Assembly: GCF_016239305.1 (NCBI RefSeq)
Contig: NZ_JAEHOQ010000001.1
Coordinates: 248,001 to 312,000 of the forward strand
Direction of reading: 5' to 3'
DNA length: 64,000 nucleotides
Source: Proteus vulgaris
GTDB lineage: Bacteria; Pseudomonadota; Gammaproteobacteria; Enterobacterales; Enterobacteriaceae
The stretch's first letter is position 1, and each line of letters opens with the position of its first letter. This document shows positions 43,459 to 52,362 of this stretch, one piece after another. Under the pieces are notes generated by a model, which saw only the letters and a program-made list of their open reading frames with translations, did no database searches and was not told the DNA's origin. The translations under genes were made by a program, and so were the position numbers.

Positions 43459-45414
43459 TTATTTCTTCTCAGTTAAATCGATTTTGTAAATTGCAAAACC
43501 AATTTCATCATTTTCCACGAAGGTCATTGGATATTGAGCGAAATCTTTAATAAATGCAGCTGCTTTTTCACTTGGCGAAGTTTCAAAACGGACATCTAAC
43601 GCTTTATCAGTCTTAATAGGTAAGAATGACCAGTTGTTAGCGGCTTTAGTCGCAACTTCACCTTTTTCTTTCGTTTGTTTAGCAATGTAAGACGCTAAAA
43701 TTGCACGGTTTTCATCTGGAGATGCAAATGCAATATTCGCTTCACCTGTACCTGCGAACTTACCGCCGTATCCACGGTAGTTATTTGTTGCAACAAGGAA
43801 TGTTGCTTTAGGATCGATTGGTTTGCCTTCGTAAGTCACTTCTTTGATACGATTCGCATCTTTGTTAACCACTTGGCAATCAACGTCATATTTAGCTGGT
43901 TGAGTTAAGTCAACTTTATAATTCACACCGCTAATGGTGTCGAAGTTATAAGTACGGAAACCATCCCAGTTGATCAGTTCTTGTGGTTTAGTTGAATTAG
44001 GATCAACTTGGTTCCACATACCCGCTGAACATTCTAACCACTCAACAACATCCGCACCGGTCGCTTTAACAACCACTAATGTGTTTGGATACAGATATAA
44101 ATCTGCAGCGTTACGGAAGGTTAAGTCACCTTTTTCAACTTCTACAAAGTCTGCTGGTGCATTTTTACGACCACCTGCTTTAAATGGTGCTGCGGCACCT
44201 AATACTGGTAAACCGTCTAAGTTCGGATCACCTTGAATAAAGTGTTTGGTGTAATCAACTTGTGCATCATTAACGATTTGTACAGTTGGATCGCTTTGTA
44301 CTAATGCTAAGAAGCTGTACATGTTGGCAGAAGCTTTACCAATGTGTTTACCCACGAAATCACGGGTACCTTGGTGTGCTTTTTCGATAATTTGAGCTAA
44401 TTCAGCATCACGTTCAACTAATGCTTTTTTGTTTGCTTTATCAAAGATAGGACGCGCTTCACCTGTTGCTTCAGTCATCACCCATTTACCGCTGTCGTTA
44501 TTGATAACCATATCAACGACACCTAAGTGATCACCCCATTGACCAGGCATAACAGCAGGAACTCCGTTTACGGTACCTTTCGCTGTATCTACACCTTTAA
44601 TGCCTTCAAATTCTTTGCTTGGGAATACGCCGTGAGCGTGACCAAACATGATGGCATTGATGCCTTCAACTTCACTTAAATAATAAACAGAGTTTTCCGC
44701 CATTGCTTTGTATGGCTCTGACGCGAAACCAGAGTGAGGAATAGCCACAATCAGGTCAGCACCCTCTTTTTTCATTTGAGGGACGAATTTTTTCGCTGTT
44801 TCTGTAATATCATTTACAACGACCTTACCATCCAGATTGGCTTTATCCCAGATTAAGATCTGTGGTGGTACGAAGCCGATATAACCAATCTTGATAGTGT
44901 GTTCTTTACCATCACGATCTTTTACTGGTGTATCAACAATGATATAAGGTGTGAAATAGTTTTTGCCTGTTTTCGCATCCATCACGTTGGCGTTGATGTA
45001 AGGGAATTTAGCACCAGCTATGGCTTTTTTCAGGTAATCTAAACCGTAGTTAAATTCATGGTTACCAAAGTTACCTACTGTATAGCCCATGGTGTTCATC
45101 AGCTGGTGAGCTGGATGAGATTCGCCTTTTTCTAAGCCTTTAGCTGCTTGGTAGTCAGCCAGTGGGCTACCTTGGATCAAGTCGCCGTTATCAACTAAAA
45201 TCGCATTGGTTGCTTCTGCTTTCGCTGCTTTAATTAAATTAGCAGTACGAACATAACCAAACTGTTCTGTTGGTTTGTCTTTGAAGTAGTCAAAGTCGAT
45301 TAAGTTACTGTGAACATCAGACGTCTCCATAATACGAAGATCGACTGTCGCAGCATTCACGTTGAATGCGACAAACATTGCTAATGTTGAAATTTTCAAC
45401 ACATTCTTAACCAT
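43459..45414 (-). CDS. cpdB: 2',3'-cyclic-nucleotide 2'-phosphodiesterase/3'-nucleotidase
   Basis: CpdB opens 2',3'-cyclic nucleotides and removes the resulting 3'-phosphate in the periplasm. The 651-residue precursor starts with a signal peptide ([21 protein letters not shown]). Metal motifs are [39 protein letters not shown] and [10 protein letters not shown]; the substrate domain has [14 protein letters not shown] near the end. The length is close to E. coli CpdB (647). Neighbours encode an RNase making its substrate and a 5'-nucleotidase. Confidence 0.96.
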   Translation of the reverse strand: MVKNVLKISTLAMFVAFNVNAATVDLRIMETSDVHSNLIDFDYFKDKPTEQFGYVRTANLIKAAKAEATNAILVDNGDLIQGSPLADYQAAKGLEKGESHPAHQLMNTMGYTVGNFGNHEFNYGLDYLKKAIAGAKFPYINANVMDAKTGKNYFTPYIIVDTPVKDRDGKEHTIKIGYIGFVPPQILIWDKANLDGKVVVNDITETAKKFVPQMKKEGADLIVAIPHSGFASEPYKAMAENSVYYLSEVEGINAIMFGHAHGVFPSKEFEGIKGVDTAKGTVNGVPAVMPGQWGDHLGVVDMVINNDSGKWVMTEATGEARPIFDKANKKALVERDAELAQIIEKAHQGTRDFVGKHIGKASANMYSFLALVQSDPTVQIVNDAQVDYTKHFIQGDPNLDGLPVLGAAAPFKAGGRKNAPADFVEVEKGDLTFRNAADLYLYPNTLVVVKATGADVVEWLECSAGMWNQVDPNSTKPQELINWDGFRTYNFDTISGVNYKVDLTQPAKYDVDCQVVNKDANRIKEVTYEGKPIDPKATFLVATNNYRGYGGKFAGTGEANIAFASPDENRAILASYIAKQTKEKGEVATKAANNWSFLPIKTDKALDVRFETSPSEKAAAFIKDFAQYPMTFVENDEIGFAIYKIDLTEKK

Positions 45415-45440
45415 TACACACCCCTTATATATTGGTTAAC

Positions 45441-45462
45441 AGGAGAGCAAAATGGCTCTCCT
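45441..45462 (-). other. hairpin between the porin gene and cpdB
   Basis: AGGAGAGC (45441-45448) and GCTCTCCT (45455-45462) form an 8-bp stem with a 6-base loop. There is no T run after it on the minus strand, so partial termination or mRNA protection after the abundant porin message is likely. Confidence 0.6.
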
Positions 45463-45497
45463 TTCGTTACTTCTGTCAAACAGTCTCTTTGAAAGGA

Positions 45498-46712
45498 CTA
45501 GAAGTACAGACGCATACCCGTTTCGAAGATATATTGTTTTTTATCTTCATACTTCACGTTATCACTACGAGCATCATCGTATGCTACTTCAGCGAATAAA
45601 CGTAAGTTGTTATATTTAGATACTGCAAAACGTTTATCTACACCCACAGTATAGGTTTCTTTTTTGTAGTTGAACGTGTTTGCATCACCATCACGCAGAT
45701 AATAACCTGCATACATACCACTTTCGATACGATCCCAGTGCCATTTCACACCAACACCATATAAATCTGCTTTCCAGTCGCCTTTAACTGAGTTCCAACC
45801 ACGAGGGTTTTTAAATTGGTTTTCATAGAGTGCTAAACCTGGGTTTTTAGCACGAGATTGACCATAGTCTAAACCAATAGAGAATTCACGTCCTGGGAAG
45901 AAGTATTCAGCACCAAAAGCTAAAATACTGTTTTCAGGTGTTTTGTCTTTATTTGGACCTGAAGTATTTGCTTCACCTTTAGCTGCTGAATAACCCGCAT
46001 CAAACTCCAAACCGAAAGTTGATTTATAGAAACCAACTACTGAATATGCACGAGTAATATCACCTGCAACACGACGACCATCATCACCAGATTTACCCGT
46101 CACCGTACCCGCTAATTTAAAGCCTTCATAACGGTTAGTTTCTAAGAAAATAGTTTGTGGTAAACGGGTCATAAAGTTGTTTTTACCAACACCATTATAA
46201 TCTATACGATGATAACCATTTTTATCTTCTGTAATATTCGTATTACCACCAGAGAAACCTACTGAACGACCTAATACATCGCTAAAGTAGAATACACCAG
46301 TGTTACCATAGCCATAGCTTGATTTTTTAACCCAGTCGATCGGAATATAGGTACGACCAAATTGGATTTGACCATAATCACGATGAGAGAAACCGACATA
46401 ACCAATACGGTTGTACATTTCAAAGTTTGATTTAGGGTTGTCACTGTTAGTTCTTTGAGTATCTGAACCCCACTCTAATTTACCAAATACTTTGATATCG
46501 TTAGTCAGTTCGTGTGAACCAAAGAAACCAATACGACTACCATCATCCGTCATTTTCATTTCGTGATTTTGGTTAGTCACTTGCGTTTTTAAACGGAACT
46601 GACCGTTTACATCAAAACGTGTTCCTTTATCGTTATACACGTTTACTGCGTTTGCAGATCCAGAAAGAACCAACAAACCAACCAGTGCTGCTAGAGGCTT
46701 CAAGCTTTTCAT
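45498..46712 (-). CDS. general outer-membrane porin (OmpC/OmpF type)
   Basis: A 404-residue trimeric-porin family member forming a diffusion channel in the outer membrane. It has a signal peptide (MKSLKPLAALVGLLVLSGSANA), then VNVYNDKGTRFDVNGQFRLK typical of the first strands, the YNRIGYVGFSHRDYGQIQFGRTYIP segment leading to loop 3, alternating beta-strand pattern throughout, and the C-terminal Phe (TGMRLYF) recognised by BAM. I took the second ATG (46712) as it starts the signal peptide directly. As the lead gene before cpdB it may let nucleotides or RNA pieces enter the periplasm. Confidence 0.92.
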   Translation of the reverse strand: MKSLKPLAALVGLLVLSGSANAVNVYNDKGTRFDVNGQFRLKTQVTNQNHEMKMTDDGSRIGFFGSHELTNDIKVFGKLEWGSDTQRTNSDNPKSNFEMYNRIGYVGFSHRDYGQIQFGRTYIPIDWVKKSSYGYGNTGVFYFSDVLGRSVGFSGGNTNITEDKNGYHRIDYNGVGKNNFMTRLPQTIFLETNRYEGFKLAGTVTGKSGDDGRRVAGDITRAYSVVGFYKSTFGLEFDAGYSAAKGEANTSGPNKDKTPENSILAFGAEYFFPGREFSIGLDYGQSRAKNPGLALYENQFKNPRGWNSVKGDWKADLYGVGVKWHWDRIESGMYAGYYLRDGDANTFNYKKETYTVGVDKRFAVSKYNNLRLFAEVAYDDARSDNVKYEDKKQYIFETGMRLYF

Positions 46713-47106
46713 GATTAAAATACCCATCTATTTTCTATAGTTTTATGATTTCCTTTAAGGTCAAAAATAATACCGCCGTATATAGTTGACCTGAGATTCA
46801 GACAAAAGATCTCTGCCACGAATTTCGAAAAAGAAAATCGCTCTCACAATTGATAATTTTTATAGCTACTAATTATGACTCTACAAAATTTTCTTAAAGG
46901 TTTTAATTTCCTTGACACAGACGTAATCACCAATAAGACACAAAAATAATATCCTCATTATATTTAAATAAGGGCATTGCTTTTATTTCTGTTAGGAAAA
47001 GAAATAGGTCGTTGAGTTTTCGTTGGCATGTTACTCAAAAAAAAGCCCTTCTTTCGTGATGTAGCCCACAATTACACCAACATGCAATTTCACGGTTACA
47101 TACCTA

Positions 47107-47122
47107 AGTGATAGGCATCACA
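47107..47122. promoter_or_regulatory. CRP-type site
   Basis: AGTGATAGGCATCACA matches TGTGA-N6-TCACA except for the first base. It lies about 400 bases upstream of the porin start. A weaker version, CGTGATGTAGCCCACA, lies at 47055-47070. Confidence 0.6.
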
Positions 47123-47618
47123 ATTAAAGGTAAAGATACGTGTTTTTTGAACTAAATCAACTTTTTAAAAATAACATTTTTTGATTTTTCTTTTAGATTT
47201 CATTTTGTTACAAGACTATTTTTTTTGCTAATAAAAAATTTATCCCCCTATTTAATATATTTAAAAGGAAGTATTAATTTTAACCACTAAATAAATAACA
47301 CTAAAGATTTGAATATTGCTATCCCTAATTAATAATTTTTTATCTTTATATTTATTTCTTATTTAAATAAAAGCAAAATCACATTTAAATACAATTTAAC
47401 TGGTGGTAACGAGTAACACTCACTCGAAAAAAGAATAATTAACTGCAAATATTAAAAAGAGAAGCACAAGAATACCATTCAATCACAATATCTAATCAAT
47501 ACGTACAAGTAACAGAGAAACACAACAAAACATTACAAATTCTAAACTATAACCATGGTTAATATAAAAAGCCCAATCGTGCTATTTTGATTATATTTAA
47601 AAAACAAATATTCAGTTT

Positions 47619-47634
47619 TGTGATGTAGGTCACC
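47619..47634. promoter_or_regulatory. CRP-type site
   Basis: TGTGATGTAGGTCACC matches the CRP consensus except for the last base. Confidence 0.6.
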
Positions 47635-47685
47635 TAGACGTTTGTGAAAAATCACTCTTTATATTTTCTTATTTTTGTGACAATT

Positions 47686-47701
47686 ATCACATGAGACCGT
47701 C
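47686..47701. promoter_or_regulatory. perfect CRP consensus site
   Basis: TGTGACAATTATCACA has both five-base halves perfect with the right 6-base spacing. Confidence 0.75.
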
Positions 47702-47790
47702 AAGAAGATTTTTGTTTTGTAAATTAATGCAGGGATAAATCTGAAAATGATTTCATATTGTAAACAATAAATGGCTATAAAATAAAATTA

Positions 47791-47806
47791 TGTGATTATT
47801 ATCACA
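47791..47806. promoter_or_regulatory. perfect CRP consensus site
   Basis: TGTGATTATTATCACA is perfect in both halves, and the symmetry extends outward to TTA/TAA. It lies about 235 bases before rdgC and 1.08 kb from the porin gene, so its target promoter is uncertain. Confidence 0.75.
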
Positions 47807-48040
47807 TAAGAGCTTGTACTAAAAATCCCGTTATTTCAGCATTAATATTCTTAATTAATTTAATCCAAGTAAGAATAAAACTCATTATCATAGAGTAGAT
47901 TTACTAATTATTCGTTTCAGCTTTTTTTTCTTTTTTATTAAATAACATTATGGATATTTTCTTTTAAGGGATATTACCTTTTAGATACCCTAAACATTCA
48001 GTATCATAATGCGGTAAATAATGATTAAGGGGAATGTCAG

Positions 48041-48949
48041 ATGCTGTGGTTTAAAAATATTTTGGTCTATCGCTTAAATAAAGAGATAGCACTGTCAATG
48101 GATGAGTTAGAACAACAGCTTGCTTCATTGGCATTCACACCTTGCAGTAGCCAAGATATGACCAAAACAGGTTGGGTTTCGCCTATGGGCGATCGTGGTG
48201 AAGCGCTTATTCATGTTGCGGGTAAGCAAGTAATGATATGTGCTCGGAAAGAAGACAAAATCTTGCCTGCAACAGTGATTAAAAATGCCTTACAAGACAA
48301 AGTTGAAAAACTTGAAGGTGAACAAGGACGCAAACTGAAAAAAACAGAAAAAGCGACCCTAAAAGATGAAGTAGTTCATACCCTACTTCCTCGTGCTTTT
48401 AGCAAATTCTCACAAACTTTTATTTGGTTAGATTTAGAAAAACAATTAGTCATTGTTGATTCAGGTAGTGCGAAACGTGCTGAAGATAACTTAGCCTTGT
48501 TACGCAAGACCTTAGGTTCATTACCTGTTGTTCCTATGAACTTTAATGAATCCGTTGAATTAAAAATGACAGAATGGGTACGTTCTGGAGAACTTCCAGC
48601 CGGTTTTACCTTAATGGATGAGGCTGAGCTAAAAGCCGTATTAGAAGAAGGCGGTGTTATTCGTTGTAAGAAACAAGAATTAGTCTCTGATGAAATTGCG
48701 ACACATATTGAAGCGGGCAAATTTGTCACCAAACTTTCTGTAGATTGGGAAGATCGCCTTCAATTTATGCTCTGTGATGATGGCTCTATTAAACGTATTA
48801 AATTCAGCGAAACTTTACGTGAGCAAAATGATGACATCGATAAAGCTGATTTTGCTCAACGTTTTGATGCTGATTTTGTTTTAATGACCGGCGAATTAAG
48901 CGCTTTAATTGAACGAGTCACTGAAGTTTTAGGCGGCGAAGCAGAGTAA
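48041..48949 (+). CDS. rdgC: recombination-associated protein RdgC
   Basis: RdgC is a ring-shaped double-stranded DNA-binding dimer that limits RecA activity. The 302-residue protein starts [14 protein letters not shown] and matches the enterobacterial family over its length ([57 protein letters not shown]). A GGGGA ribosome site precedes the ATG. In E. coli mak-araJ separate it from sbcC; here the scavenging locus does. Confidence 0.96.
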   Translation: MLWFKNILVYRLNKEIALSMDELEQQLASLAFTPCSSQDMTKTGWVSPMGDRGEALIHVAGKQVMICARKEDKILPATVIKNALQDKVEKLEGEQGRKLKKTEKATLKDEVVHTLLPRAFSKFSQTFIWLDLEKQLVIVDSGSAKRAEDNLALLRKTLGSLPVVPMNFNESVELKMTEWVRSGELPAGFTLMDEAELKAVLEEGGVIRCKKQELVSDEIATHIEAGKFVTKLSVDWEDRLQFMLCDDGSIKRIKFSETLREQNDDIDKADFAQRFDADFVLMTGELSALIERVTEVLGGEAE

Positions 48950-48968
48950 CTCGCATAGAATGCAACAA

Positions 48969-48994
48969 GCAGATCAGCCATCCCGCTGATCTGC
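48969..48994 (+). terminator. hairpin after rdgC
   Basis: GCAGATCAGC (48969-48978) and GCTGATCTGC (48985-48994) form a perfect 10-bp stem with a 6-base loop, 19 bases after the rdgC stop. The T run is weak, so termination efficiency is uncertain. Confidence 0.65.
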
Positions 48995-49045
48995 CCACAA
49001 TAACTCTTTTATTCATTTACTCTTCTACTCTTTATATCCTCTTAA

Positions 49046-49170
49046 ATACTCTAAATAATTCAAGATGTAGCTAGGCAACAAATAAATGAGATACTAGGAG
49101 CATACAATAGTATGTGACTAGTGCGAGTGAACATAGTCAACAACGCTACAGTTTGAAGTATGACGAGTAT
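49046..49170. repeat. 125-bp palindromic repeat, copy 2
   Basis: This is the second copy of the element at 21407-21531. Its ends show the inverted repeat most clearly: ATACTC...TTCAA..TGTAGC on the left and GCTACAG.TTGAAG...GAGTAT on the right, about 19 of 26 bases pairing. The central palindrome is CATAC-N4-GTATG. It ends 6 bases before the stop codon of the converging DAPG-hydrolase-like gene, so it would form the 3' end of that transcript. Confidence 0.85.
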
Positions 49171-49176
49171 TGGTTA

Positions 49177-49878
49177 TTACCAAGGTAACGGCCCCTTCTC
49201 CCCATTCGCATGCTCACCGTAATACAATGACGGTAAGAAGCGAGAAAGATAAGTAAACTCGTTATAACAGTGCTGCAATAACCCAAAAGCTACCTCATCC
49301 GGTAATTCCACGGCTGGATTTTCTAATGAATGACCTAAATAAAAACGGCTTCTCAATACACATCCCCAATCCGTATCTCGCGTTAAATGCACCATTTTAC
49401 CGTCAATGGGATCACCATTTTCATCTATTTTCACATCAGAGCCAAAACCAATAGTGGCACATACAGCACTAGAAAGTGCACCTGTTTTATAGGCTTCTTC
49501 TAATAATGTGTTATCAAAAAAATCTTTCGCATCATGGAATTTAAGTTGTGCTCCAACAGGTGGAATATCCCCCAAGGATTCAATCGCCTTAATTGATGCA
49601 CCGATATAACTCTTTCCTTTTATCCATTTATCATCCCAACCATTGTGAGCAACATGATCATGGGGATGCCACCAGCGAATATGTTGTGATACTTCAAAAA
49701 AGGTAAACCACCAATCTAGCATCTTACCTTTACAACCATGCAAATCGGTACGTACTGCAACTGTTAAATGCCCAGCTTCATCCCTTTCAATTCCCATTTC
49801 TAAGCGTAATGGCGCGGGAGATAAAAGTTCATTAATGTCATTTAAAGCCCAAGGTAAATGCAATGTTTGCTTTTTCAT
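49177..49878 (-). CDS. 2,4-diacetylphloroglucinol hydrolase (PhlG)-like protein
   Basis: A 233-residue cytoplasmic protein that I assign to the DAPG hydrolase family by its His/Trp-rich segment IRWWHPHDHVAHNGWDDKWIKG and the C-terminal LLQHCYNEFTYLSRFLPSLYYG, where His and Glu could hold the zinc. PhlG cleaves a carbon-carbon bond of the antibiotic 2,4-diacetylphloroglucinol. This protein is shorter than Pseudomonas PhlG, so the substrate may differ. It is divergent from a TetR regulator, an arrangement that recalls phlG with PhlF. Confidence 0.65.
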   Translation of the reverse strand: MKKQTLHLPWALNDINELLSPAPLRLEMGIERDEAGHLTVAVRTDLHGCKGKMLDWWFTFFEVSQHIRWWHPHDHVAHNGWDDKWIKGKSYIGASIKAIESLGDIPPVGAQLKFHDAKDFFDNTLLEEAYKTGALSSAVCATIGFGSDVKIDENGDPIDGKMVHLTRDTDWGCVLRSRFYLGHSLENPAVELPDEVAFGLLQHCYNEFTYLSRFLPSLYYGEHANGEKGPLPW

Positions 49879-49894
49879 TTTCTCAACTCCGATT

Positions 49895-49923
49895 AATTAG
49901 GAAACCAATTTCGTTTCCTAATT
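49895..49923. promoter_or_regulatory. probable TetR-family operator
   Basis: AATTAGGAAAC (49895-49905) and GTTTCCTAATT (49913-49923) are perfect 11-bp inverted arms with a 7-base spacer, midway in the 93-base divergent gap. This size and symmetry fit a TetR operator controlling both genes. Confidence 0.75.
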
Positions 49924-49971
49924 GTTTTATCCCTAAAGAGTGATAAAATCAACTAAAAAAGAGGTTAAAAA

Positions 49972-50610
49972 ATGACAGATAGCAAGATTAATCAAAAACG
50001 AGGACGCCCTGCCCGCCCTGAAGAAGAGATCCGCCAAGAAATATATGAAGCGACCATGAGTTTGCTTTTAGAGCGGGGTTACAGCACAACAACCATTGAT
50101 GCAATTGCAAAACAGGCAAGCATTGCCAAAAAAACAATTTATCGTTTTACCAAAGATAAAGAAGATTTAGTGGAACAAATCGTGTTGTCATGGACAGACA
50201 ATTTTGTCGCTATTTTTCATGATAACGCCATTGATTTTAAAGAGTTTACCCTGTTGCTCTCACAACATTTAAACAGCATGGTTCAAACAGTACTTAATGA
50301 TAAAGCCGTCGGTTTATATAAGTTATTGCAAGAGAACTTTCCTGGCCGTGAAGTGCTTATGGAAAAATATCAACGCAGTGGGATATTAAGAGGACGCAGT
50401 CTACTTACGCGGTGGTTACAACAACAAGAAAAAAACGGAATAATCAGATCTTATGACTATGCTACATTAAGTGATCTTTTATTAGCCATGGTGATCGCAG
50501 AGCCTTTACGCCAAATTGCATTAGGGATTGTTCCACCGACACCAAAATCAAATTTTGATCTGCGAATTCAGCAAGCGATACAACTCATTACACCGATATT
50601 AAAGCCTTAA
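49972..50610 (+). CDS. TetR-family transcriptional regulator
   Basis: A 212-residue regulator. Residues of about 10-60 form the TetR helix-turn-helix (EIRQEIYEATMSLLLERGYS, then TIDAIAKQASIAKKTIYRF). The C-terminal ligand domain (TetR_C-like, with QENFPGREVLMEKYQRSG) has no recognised ligand. It is divergent from the PhlG-like gene and probably represses it and itself through the palindrome between them; a phenolic compound would be the natural inducer to test. Confidence 0.9.
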   Translation: MTDSKINQKRGRPARPEEEIRQEIYEATMSLLLERGYSTTTIDAIAKQASIAKKTIYRFTKDKEDLVEQIVLSWTDNFVAIFHDNAIDFKEFTLLLSQHLNSMVQTVLNDKAVGLYKLLQENFPGREVLMEKYQRSGILRGRSLLTRWLQQQEKNGIIRSYDYATLSDLLLAMVIAEPLRQIALGIVPPTPKSNFDLRIQQAIQLITPILKP

Positions 50611-50611
50611 A

Positions 50612-50658
50612 AATAAAAACAGCGAGTAGCGTTTATTGCTGTGCTCACTGTTTTTATT
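50612..50658. terminator. bidirectional terminator tetR / yedF
   Basis: AATAAAAACAGCGAG (50612-50626) pairs with CTCACTGTTTTTATT (50644-50658) with one mismatch; A and T runs on either side let it work in both directions between convergent genes. Confidence 0.8.
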
Positions 50659-50687
50659 GCGATTATTTCAACTAAGATATCTGATTA

Positions 50688-50930
50688 TTATTTTTGAATT
50701 AAATAACGGATAGTTGGACCATCTTGTTGAATATCTAACACGGTATAACCGTAGTTTTTCGCATCAAGCGGAATATTGTTGATTGATTGAGGGCAATCAC
50801 TCACCACTTCTAATATTTCGCCTTTTTTCAGTGATGGCATTGCTTCAAGCGTTGCCACCGCAGGATAAGGACAAGGCTCACCGACCATATCTAGACGATA
50901 ATCAGGAATAATAGTGTCTTTCTGGCTCAT
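50688..50930 (-). CDS. yedF: TusA-family sulfur/selenium carrier YedF
   Basis: An 80-residue TusA-like protein with the family CPYP motif (GEPCPYPAVATLEAMPSLKKG), whose Cys carries a persulfide or selenium. It is nearly the same as E. coli YedF along its length. It overlaps yedE by 4 bases, the standard pair; related pairs are linked to selenium or thiosulfate uptake. The exact cargo is not established. Confidence 0.93.
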   Translation of the reverse strand: MSQKDTIIPDYRLDMVGEPCPYPAVATLEAMPSLKKGEILEVVSDCPQSINNIPLDAKNYGYTVLDIQQDGPTIRYLIQK

Positions 50931-52153
50931 ACGATTTCCTTATTAATCTGCATTGAAATAGATTGTGCTTGTTGGGCTTTTTTACGGAAAAAATGTTTTT
51001 CCCACCAAAGTAATAATACAAATGACAAACCAAGCATTAGATAGGTCACACCTAATCCCCCCACAGGGCCAAAGGTATCAAGTAAATTAATCTTGTCATA
51101 ATCAGTTGCGATCACTGAGGCAAAATCATCCCAGTAGTAAGCCAATAATGTAGAGCCGATAACGTTACCCAATCCAACCCACCAAAAGTGAATTTGACCT
51201 TCCACAGCACGATACATCCAGCCAGTTTCACACCCACCAGCAAGTACAATACCGAAACCGAAGAGCAAGCCACCAATTACAGCATTCGGCCCTGCCCACA
51301 TAATTTTAGGTGCAGCACCTAATTGAACATAGCTGAAGATCCCAATCGCGCTCACTGCCATACCAATAATAATCGCTTTTGCCATATGGGTTCTGCCCGT
51401 TATCCATAAATCACGGAAAGCAGAGGTAAAACAGATTTGCGCTCGTTCGATTAAAATACCAAAACCAATACCGCCTAACATAGCAAAGCCTAGTTTTGGT
51501 GAATCAAAAAGAATAATTAAAGACCACGCAATCATGGCAAAAAAGATAACCATTCCCAATCTAAAGCGACGTTTTGCACGTTGTTTATCTTGAGTAATTG
51601 GTGAAGCTTGGCTGACCTTTTGTAATTTTACGGGAATACGAAACAGTGGCATCAATGAAAGCTTGGCACCAAAATAAGAACCAATTGCCGTTGCAACCGC
51701 GAAAAACCAAGCATGTAAAGAAAACTGAGGAATACCCGTAAAGAAAGCGGCAAGGTTACAACCCATTGCTAGACGAGCACCAAAACCGGCGATGATCCCG
51801 CCAAGCACCGCTTGAAGAATACGAATTTTATGTTGCGGATGGCGAAGTTTGACGTTGTTGGCCCAAAGAGCAGCCATAATACAACCCCCAAACATTCCAA
51901 TAATCATCACACCATCAATACGCGTTAATGGCGTACCTTCAAGCCCGATAATTTTAAAATATCCCCATTCTTCAGGATGAGCACCAAACCATTGCATAAC
52001 GTGACCGCCCCAACGAGTAAACTCCCCCGTGACAGCCCAGAAAGTGCCGGTTAAACCAAAGTAGTAAGTTGATAAGATACCTGCCGCAATAACAGCTGGA
52101 AGAGGCTTCCAAAAACGGATCAGGTATTGAGATTTAAATTCTGACCAAGACAT
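50927..52153 (-). CDS. yedE: membrane transporter YedE (YeeE/YedE family)
   Basis: A 408-residue membrane protein with about ten hydrophobic segments. It holds the family signatures ARLAMGCNLAAFFTGIPQFS and IVLAGGCETGWMYRAVEGQ, plus RAQICFTSAF, whose cysteines are thought to relay sulfur or selenium species through the pore (YeeE transports thiosulfate). It matches E. coli YedE throughout. A hairpin lies just upstream. Confidence 0.93.
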   Translation of the reverse strand: MSWSEFKSQYLIRFWKPLPAVIAAGILSTYYFGLTGTFWAVTGEFTRWGGHVMQWFGAHPEEWGYFKIIGLEGTPLTRIDGVMIIGMFGGCIMAALWANNVKLRHPQHKIRILQAVLGGIIAGFGARLAMGCNLAAFFTGIPQFSLHAWFFAVATAIGSYFGAKLSLMPLFRIPVKLQKVSQASPITQDKQRAKRRFRLGMVIFFAMIAWSLIILFDSPKLGFAMLGGIGFGILIERAQICFTSAFRDLWITGRTHMAKAIIIGMAVSAIGIFSYVQLGAAPKIMWAGPNAVIGGLLFGFGIVLAGGCETGWMYRAVEGQIHFWWVGLGNVIGSTLLAYYWDDFASVIATDYDKINLLDTFGPVGGLGVTYLMLGLSFVLLLWWEKHFFRKKAQQAQSISMQINKEIV

Positions 52154-52174
52154 GTTTTTTCCTAGAGCTTACCT

Positions 52175-52201
52175 CTACGAGAGACCCTCTCCACGCAGTA
52201 G
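52175..52201 (-). other. hairpin in the yedE leader
   Basis: Arms CTAC/GTAG enclose GAGAG/CTCTC with a 3-base loop (52175-52201), 22 bases before the yedE start and just upstream of its AGGA. It could modulate translation. No known riboswitch class is recognised. Confidence 0.45.
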
Positions 52202-52305
52202 GACTGGCCGAACATGTTACTCCAATAATTTTTTTATCAAAGAGTCAGTATTCAGATAAATGAAGGAAATTTGCGTTATAACAAAGTTTTTGTAACAGAT
52301 AGATA

Positions 52306-52360
52306 ACTTATCCCACTTATAAATTCAGCCATAATTTTTATTTATAAGTGGGGAATAAGT
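52306..52360. terminator. long imperfect hairpin after hypE
   Basis: ACTTAT-CCCACTTATAAA (52306-52323) pairs with TTTATAAGTGGGGAATAAGT (52341-52360) with a small bulge. It begins 2 bases after the hypE stop on the minus strand, so it is the likely 3' end of the hyb-hyp transcript. Confidence 0.6.
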
Positions 52361-52362
52361 GC

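Larger units (their letters stand above)
46713..48040. other. 1.3-kb non-coding control region porin / rdgC
   Basis: This divergent region is very AT-rich and has no reading frame of note. It holds several CRP-type palindromes (47055, 47107, 47619, 47686 and 47791; listed separately where good). Near the porin end an inverted repeat AGGTCAA (46758-46764) / TTGACCT (46786-46792) lies about 50-80 bases before the porin start. The size suggests complex control of the porin and possibly an unrecognised small RNA. Confidence 0.7.

Noticed and set aside
46758-46792. AGGTCAA-N21-TTGACCT as a defined operator of the porin gene
   Set aside because: Short arms with a long spacer; position is suggestive but no regulator family matches it clearly, so it is only mentioned in the interval entry.
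47642-47655. TGTGA-N4-TCACT as another CRP site
   Set aside because: Spacing of 4 instead of 6.
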